From NCBI RefSeq assembly GCF_007971225.1, contig NZ_CP042435.1:1426001-1490000 (forward strand): a stretch of DNA of 64,000 bases, in the 5' to 3' direction. The stretch's first letter is position 1. Each line of letters opens with the position of its first letter. Position numbers and translations under genes: made by a program. Below are positions 59,410 to 64,000 of this stretch, one piece after another. The notes beneath the pieces were generated by a model. That model was not told the origin of the DNA. It made no database searches and saw nothing but the letters and a program-made list of their open reading frames with translations. The DNA comes from Panacibacter ginsenosidivorans (GTDB taxonomy: Bacteria > Bacteroidota > Bacteroidia > Chitinophagales > Chitinophagaceae).

Positions 59410-61458
59410 TTATTGGCTTATTTTCTTAAGCACAATCTGCTCACTTTCTTTTTTTAGCACATAAGAATAAAAATCTCTTAAAGCGCTATAATTGTCTGCA
59501 TCATAGATTGCTTTATTGATCTTTAGCCTGCATTTTAGTTGTATCCTGTTTCCGCTTTGATCGAGCAGGTATTCAAACATGCCTGCATCGTTGCCTAATT
59601 TAATTCTTGCGGACTTTGGTATTTCTTCTATTCTATACCCTTTTGGTATTTCCATATTAACCAGTAAAAGATCATCCGGGCAGTAAGGCATTTCGATGGG
59701 AAATAATCTTGCTTCTTCACTTTTAAACGAATTCTCTTTTAATTCCTGTCCAAACATAGGGTTCAGGTAGATTACATCGTCATTGTTATAGTTATAGGTA
59801 ATATTATATCTTATGGCAATTGGTGCATCATAGTTGTTCAAAGAATCGATATTGCAATTATCAATTTTTATATCGGAACCATAAGCCTTTTCCAGCTCTT
59901 TAAAATAATCTTCCCTTTTCTGTTTTGAAAGTTGCTGTCTTAAATTCATTGATGCGTCATCACCAAGTGTAGATAAAAACGTTCCTGAAATACTGTTGCC
60001 AGACTGACTATTTGCAAGAAAGATTGTTTTAACGGAAAATTCTTTTAGGGAATCGGGAGTAAATTTTAAGGTAGCTGTATCAGTACTTATTACCCTTGCA
60101 AGGCCATTAAAACATTCTTTTGACAATTTATTAAACCCTAAATAACGGTTACTTGCATCGAGATAAAAAGATGAATCATTAAGGATAGTTCTGCAAATAA
60201 CATAATTATACCTGCTTAATAATGGGTACACAGGATGCACTACTCCATGGTCTCTTGTACTGAGTATTACAGGGTCTGCTCTTACACCCGCCTGTTTAAG
60301 CATTGCAGTAAGCAATAAATTAATATCGCTGACTGATCCCTTTTTATTTTTATAAATATTTCTAAGTGTTGCATCCAGTGATAAATAAATACCATTGTTT
60401 CCGGTACAGGTAAAATTGTCCCGCACAAAAGCGAAAATAGTTCTTGCTTTTGCTGCATTATTCATAGTGCTGTCAAGAAAAGTATTTAGCTCATTTACCA
60501 ACCATTTACTATCATCAAATTGACGGGCAAAATCATAGCTTTCTAAAAATTCTTTACTAACGGTAAGCCAGTCCTGCATCTTATTTTCGGGTGGATCTGT
60601 AAACCTGTACTGCGAGAGTTGAAATTCTATTTCAGATACATAATTCCTGTTTGTAGAAACCATGCTTTCTTCCTTTAAAGCCGGAACATCTTTAATAACC
60701 CATCTGTTAACCAAAACATCTGCGTTTACACTATAAACGTCCGGAGTAATACTGCCATAAGATCCTTTTTTCCAGGCAAGATCTTCGATGCGGTATACTT
60801 TGGCTTCTCTACTTTTCTCATTGATAAAAAATGGGTTGTAACCTTTGGATAAAGCGATGTAAGTAAAACAGTCAGGTATCTTTACTTTGTACTCGCTCCA
60901 CAAGCAGGGATATTTTCCCTGAAAATACCAGGGCTGCAGGTTGAATATAAAATCTGACTTAATAGTATAGGAATATTCAATGACTGAGCCTGCTTTTATT
61001 GCAGGCATTGTAAATTTTTTTTCTAACCAGTTTTTGTCAATTCTGTTTTCAAAGACGGATTTTGTATCGAGTTTTGTTTCTGCTATTTTTCCATTCTCGA
61101 GGTTATAAGTAGATCCCTTAAGATCTAAAAGCACTTCCTTATCTTTTGTATCCTGGTAATAGCCATTATCCTTAAACAATAAAATACTTACATTACCTGC
61201 ATCTAAACCATTTTGATTGATGATCTTAATTCTTCTTATCCTTTTATATACAAGTGTAAACCACCCGGTATTATTTCCTTCAAATTCAGAACTGCCTATA
61301 TCTGCAATTACCACTGCATTGGCGTTAGAATCTACTACCGGTGAGTTGATAATAAAATCAGCTGCTATTATTTTTCCAAATTTTATGTTGCTTTTATCCT
61401 GCGCATCTGCTGCTACGCTGGCAATAATGCTGATAAGCAGTAAAGAATATCTTCTCAT
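59410..61458 (-). CDS. DUF3857 and transglutaminase-like domain protein
   Basis: The 682-residue exported protein (signal MRRYSLLLISIIASVAADAQ) has a DUF3857 domain (about 60-255; KRIRRIKIINQNG, AIKAGSVIEYSYTIKSDFIFNLQPWYFQG) and a transglutaminase-like cysteine-protease-fold domain (about 290-440; FAFVRDNFTCTGN, GSVSDINLLLTAMLKQAGV, VHPVYPLLSRYNYVICR). In the transglutaminase core the usual nucleophile GxCxx is replaced by GSVSD, so it may be inactive. The C-terminus is beta-rich. Bacteroidota carry many copies; function unknown. Confidence 0.87.
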   Translation of the reverse strand: MRRYSLLLISIIASVAADAQDKSNIKFGKIIAADFIINSPVVDSNANAVVIADIGSSEFEGNNTGWFTLVYKRIRRIKIINQNGLDAGNVSILLFKDNGYYQDTKDKEVLLDLKGSTYNLENGKIAETKLDTKSVFENRIDKNWLEKKFTMPAIKAGSVIEYSYTIKSDFIFNLQPWYFQGKYPCLWSEYKVKIPDCFTYIALSKGYNPFFINEKSREAKVYRIEDLAWKKGSYGSITPDVYSVNADVLVNRWVIKDVPALKEESMVSTNRNYVSEIEFQLSQYRFTDPPENKMQDWLTVSKEFLESYDFARQFDDSKWLVNELNTFLDSTMNNAAKARTIFAFVRDNFTCTGNNGIYLSLDATLRNIYKNKKGSVSDINLLLTAMLKQAGVRADPVILSTRDHGVVHPVYPLLSRYNYVICRTILNDSSFYLDASNRYLGFNKLSKECFNGLARVISTDTATLKFTPDSLKEFSVKTIFLANSQSGNSISGTFLSTLGDDASMNLRQQLSKQKREDYFKELEKAYGSDIKIDNCNIDSLNNYDAPIAIRYNITYNYNNDDVIYLNPMFGQELKENSFKSEEARLFPIEMPYCPDDLLLVNMEIPKGYRIEEIPKSARIKLGNDAGMFEYLLDQSGNRIQLKCRLKINKAIYDADNYSALRDFYSYVLKKESEQIVLKKISQ

Positions 61459-61784
61459 TTTTTAAAAGGGTTTAGTACAATAAGACAATGCATATTAATA
61501 TTACTGACGATAGGCCGAAGATAAAAAATTTCAGAAAATACAGGTGAATAATATAAGACAGGATGCTGAGAAAAGCTTAGTGAAGCATTGCCGCCATGCA
61601 TTAAACAGTAGAAGTGTGCGACGTAACAAAAGTCTAACAGAGTTCAGTTGCCCGGCCCATACTTATATATGTTTCTATCTACGCCTGGGTTGCAGACATA
61701 TACATGATAAAACAGCACTTGAAGTTTATATTATTTCTAATATTAAATATATTTTGTATATTCAGAAGCAAATACCGGCCCAAC
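61459..61784. other. Divergent intergenic region of 326 bases
   Basis: It contains GTAC element copy 34 and the promoters of the DUF3857 gene and the multicopper oxidase gene. No other structure was identified. Confidence 0.45.
61608..61627 (-). repeat. GTAC element copy 34 (reverse)
   Basis: GTAGAAGTGTGCGACGTAAC, two changes from the core. It lies upstream of the oxidase gene. Confidence 0.85.
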
Positions 61785-63755
61785 ATGAAACAACTCACAT
61801 TCCTGACAGGATGTTGCCTGTTCTTGTTTTTCCTGAATGCTTTTATATTAAACAATAATACTATCTCAACTTTCCAAAAGCAAAATATTATCGCATGCGG
61901 TCCATTAACCACAGGAAATATAACAGGCAAATTTGATGGTACGCAAGAAATCGCTATTAACGACAATCGTAAAACAGCAGGCGAACTGCGCAACGGTGTA
62001 CTGTTTTTAAAACTTGAAACCCGCATAGGTAACTGGTATCCTGAAACGCATGAAGGAGATCCTTTGCAGGTATGTGCATTTGCAGAAACAGGTAAAACTT
62101 TACAATTGCCGGGTCCACTTATCCGTGTTCCGGAAGGCGCCATCATCAACGCTGAAATTCATAATTCCATTCCCGGCCCCCCTTTAGTGCTGCATGGTTT
62201 TTATTCACGTCCCGGTAATGAAAAAGATAGTGTGAAAATTGCTTTTAATGAAACATATAAAGTACAGTTCAAAGCAGGCAAGGCCGGTACTTATATGTAT
62301 TGGGCCAGTGATGGAAGTGTAAGAACACCCTTCAATAATTTACCCTTTCTAAATGACAGCCAGCTTTTTGGTGCATTCATAGTTGATGCACCTAATATAA
62401 TTGCCGACCCGCAGGAAAGAATATTTATAATAGGTCTGTGGAATGATACGACAAAGACAGGAGAGTATACAAACGACCGTGAAGAACTTGCCATTAATGG
62501 GCTTACCTGGCCTTTTACAGAGCGGCTTATTTATCCAAAAGATGTGCCTGTTCACTGGAGAGTAATAAATGCAAGTAACCAGGACCATCCTATGCACCTG
62601 CACGGCTTTTTTTATACTGTGAACAGCCGTGGCAATGAAGAAGCAGATACTATTTACAAAGAACAGGATCGTTATCTTTCTGTAACAGAATTGTTGAAAC
62701 CGCATCAAACTATTGCGTTTACATGGACACCAGACAGGGAAGGAAACTGGTTGTTTCATTGCCATACCCTTTTTCATTTAATGGCAGGCAGCTTCCTGAG
62801 AAAGATGCCTGAGATGACGGATCAGGAAATGACCGATATAAACACACATGCTGCAAAAGGGATGGGAGGATTGATCATGGGTATTTCGATACTGCCGTCA
62901 ATAAATGAAGTGAAGAAAGCGCCTGATGAAAAAATTGCTGAACGCGAATTGACAATGATCATCAAAGAAAAAAAGAACTACTACGATACATTAAATGGCT
63001 ATGGATTTGTATTGCGCGAAGGCAACGCTTCGACAGATACAAGTGGAAGTATTCCCGGTCCGTCCATTATCCTTGAACGTGACAAACCGGTAGCCATTAA
63101 GATCATTAATCATTTGCATGAACCAACCACTATACACTGGCACGGGCTTGAGATTGAGAGTTATTATGATGGCGTTTCCGGCTGGGGAAACAGGGGTAAA
63201 GAATTGGCACCAATGATCATGCCCGGCGATTCATTTGTGGTGCATATGACACCTCCCCGTGCCGGCACTTTTTATTATCATACACATATGCACAACTTCC
63301 AGGTGTTTGAAGGATTGTATGGGGCTTTCATTGTTACAGAACCGAATGAAAAATACAATAGCACAACAGATAAGGTTTTTCTTTTCAGCCAGGATATCAC
63401 TGCCGTATTTACGGAAGGCCATTTACTCTTAAATGGAAAATCACGCACAGATACGATGACATTGCATCCGGGGAAAAACTACCGCTTCAGGTTTATAAAT
63501 ACAACTGGCTACTTAACAGATCTAAACGTTTCCATTTTACTAAATGATGTTCCCGTTAATTGGCGTGCCTTTGCAAAAGACGGAGCCTATCTTCCAACTG
63601 ACCTGCAAATAATAAAACCTGCCAAAGACGAATGCATAACGGTAGGCCAAACAAGGGATTTTGAATTTGATCCGGAAAAGAAAGGTGATTATGTATTTGC
63701 AGTAAAAGACTTTACAGATTCTATCGTTTTAAGAAAGGTGTTGCGCGTACAATAA
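61785..63755 (+). CDS. Multicopper oxidase with permuted domain order
   Basis: The start at 61785 (MKQLTFLTGCCLFLFFLNAFIL) opens a signal-like segment; earlier Met codons give a second hydrophobic segment. In the ~656-residue protein the copper motifs occur in unusual order. First comes a degenerate cupredoxin (GPLIRVPEGAIINAEIHN), then the normally C-terminal type-1/trinuclear motifs HPMHLHG (about 268) and HCHTLFH (about 325). The normally N-terminal motifs HWHG (about 451) and HTHMH (about 498) follow, then a beta-rich end domain. All eight trinuclear-site motif His groups are present. It probably oxidises metals or phenolics in the periplasm. Confidence 0.88.
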   Translation: MKQLTFLTGCCLFLFFLNAFILNNNTISTFQKQNIIACGPLTTGNITGKFDGTQEIAINDNRKTAGELRNGVLFLKLETRIGNWYPETHEGDPLQVCAFAETGKTLQLPGPLIRVPEGAIINAEIHNSIPGPPLVLHGFYSRPGNEKDSVKIAFNETYKVQFKAGKAGTYMYWASDGSVRTPFNNLPFLNDSQLFGAFIVDAPNIIADPQERIFIIGLWNDTTKTGEYTNDREELAINGLTWPFTERLIYPKDVPVHWRVINASNQDHPMHLHGFFYTVNSRGNEEADTIYKEQDRYLSVTELLKPHQTIAFTWTPDREGNWLFHCHTLFHLMAGSFLRKMPEMTDQEMTDINTHAAKGMGGLIMGISILPSINEVKKAPDEKIAERELTMIIKEKKNYYDTLNGYGFVLREGNASTDTSGSIPGPSIILERDKPVAIKIINHLHEPTTIHWHGLEIESYYDGVSGWGNRGKELAPMIMPGDSFVVHMTPPRAGTFYYHTHMHNFQVFEGLYGAFIVTEPNEKYNSTTDKVFLFSQDITAVFTEGHLLLNGKSRTDTMTLHPGKNYRFRFINTTGYLTDLNVSILLNDVPVNWRAFAKDGAYLPTDLQIIKPAKDECITVGQTRDFEFDPEKKGDYVFAVKDFTDSIVLRKVLRVQ

Positions 63756-63804
63756 ATGTATTTTGATGTTTTTGAGCCCTGCCTTTATGTTTTAATTAAG
63801 CATC

Positions 63805-63824
63805 GTTGCGTCGCACACTTGTAC
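63805..63824 (+). repeat. GTAC element copy 35 (forward)
   Basis: Exact core GTTGCGTCGCACACTTGTAC after the oxidase stop, with outer part TTTTTGAGCCCTGCCTTTA. Confidence 0.92.
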
Positions 63825-63922
63825 GCTTTATTTATTATGCATCATTATGCAGTGCAATAAAAATTTTTTTACTCCATGTTCCTGTTCTGAGTTTTAATTT
63901 AAGGTGCTATAAAATTCTTTTT

Positions 63923-63942
63923 GTACAAGAGTGCGACGCAAC
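63923..63942 (-). repeat. GTAC element copy 36 (reverse)
   Basis: Exact GTACAAGAGTGCGACGCAAC, inverted partner of copy 35, followed by GTCGATGCCATAAAATAC. The next gene lies beyond the window. Confidence 0.92.
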
Positions 63943-64000
63943 AGTCGATGCCATAAAATACAATAGCTGGCGCCCCAATTAATTATAAACAATCTTCCTG

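Noticed and set aside
61679-62149. Minus-strand ORF of 156 residues at the start of the oxidase gene
   Set aside because: Antisense to a supported signal peptide and cupredoxin domain.
1251-63942. GTAC elements as integron attC sites or a CRISPR array
   Set aside because: The GTTGCGT end does not fit the GTTRRRY core of attC, no integrase gene is present, and copies are dispersed by kilobases instead of lying in a regular repeat-spacer array.
1251-63942. GTAC elements as simple rho-independent terminators
   Set aside because: True terminators with stems and T-runs exist separately next to many copies (10015, 25895, 29265, 36595, 51377), and the element's T-rich side lies before, not after, its small palindromes.

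Overview
The window comes from a Bacteroidota chromosome, probably Chitinophagaceae or a close relative. The evidence is a type IX secretion C-terminal domain, a TonB-receptor-like OMP with a carboxypeptidase-regulatory plug, PorT-like small beta-barrels, many Ala-Gln signal-peptide ends, A-rich leaders in place of Shine-Dalgarno sites, TAnnTTTG-type promoters and moderately AT-rich DNA. No rRNA, phage structural gene, transposase or CRISPR array was seen. The family placement is inference.

Layout. 1-4.9 kb: aromatic-acid or ketoacid catabolism (flavin monooxygenase cut by the window edge, DUF3237 protein, fused 3-oxoacid/3-oxoadipate CoA-transferase, PcaB-like cycloisomerase). 5.4-9.9 kb: one giant secreted repeat protein with a T9SS tail. 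10.4-22.9 kb: DMT transporter, then a loose carbohydrate-deconstruction cluster (carboxylesterase, esterase-SGNH fusion, GH3, GH-A-like lipoprotein, sugar isomerase/epimerase, Nudix-type sugar regulator, CE1-like esterase, an orphan GH3 tail, a LolA-like protein). 23-26.5 kb: outer-membrane barrels. 26.9-32.7 kb: housekeeping (Ddl, PASTA protein, rhodanese, QueA, histidine kinase, YqgE). 33-36.5 kb: ThuA/PQQ-dehydrogenase/cytochrome c fusion. 36.7-40.5 kb: unknown proteins, a small ORF between promoter and terminator, MATE exporter. 40.8-41.7 kb: an array of eight divergent tRNA genes. 41.8-50.3 kb: RNase-H-like DUF458 protein, photolyase/cryptochrome, orphan ABC ATPase, ParE/RelE toxin-antitoxin pair, RtcB RNA ligase, DUF4062-TPR protein, KptA/Tpt1 RNA 2'-phosphotransferase. 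50.4-64 kb: EcsC, isocitrate dehydrogenase with divergent LysR regulator, proline-iminopeptidase-like hydrolase, membrane AraC regulator, esterase, DUF3857/transglutaminase protein, and a multicopper oxidase with permuted domain order.

The strongest unexplained signal is a dispersed intergenic repeat, here called the GTAC element (core GTACAAGTGTGCGACGCAAC, or GTACAAGTGAGTGACACAAC in a second subfamily). I count 36 copies, all outside genes. Their orientations are far from random: a forward copy is never followed by another forward copy, so many genes or operons are bracketed by inverted copies. The two subfamilies differ by a paired change that preserves the central palindrome. Three other repeat families are also present: a ~100-bp inverted repeat (ATTGTCTGAACC ends), a CCCCTTTAGGGG palindrome placed directly before start codons, and a CCCTCTCCTTTGGAGAGGG palindrome inserted in frame inside rtcB.

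A second possible system is the clustering of the tRNA array (including a tRNA-Gly(UCC) gene with a ~23-nt insertion next to its anticodon) with RtcB, KptA and a DUF4062-TPR protein within about 9 kb. A link in RNA repair or defence is an inference from position and family knowledge only.
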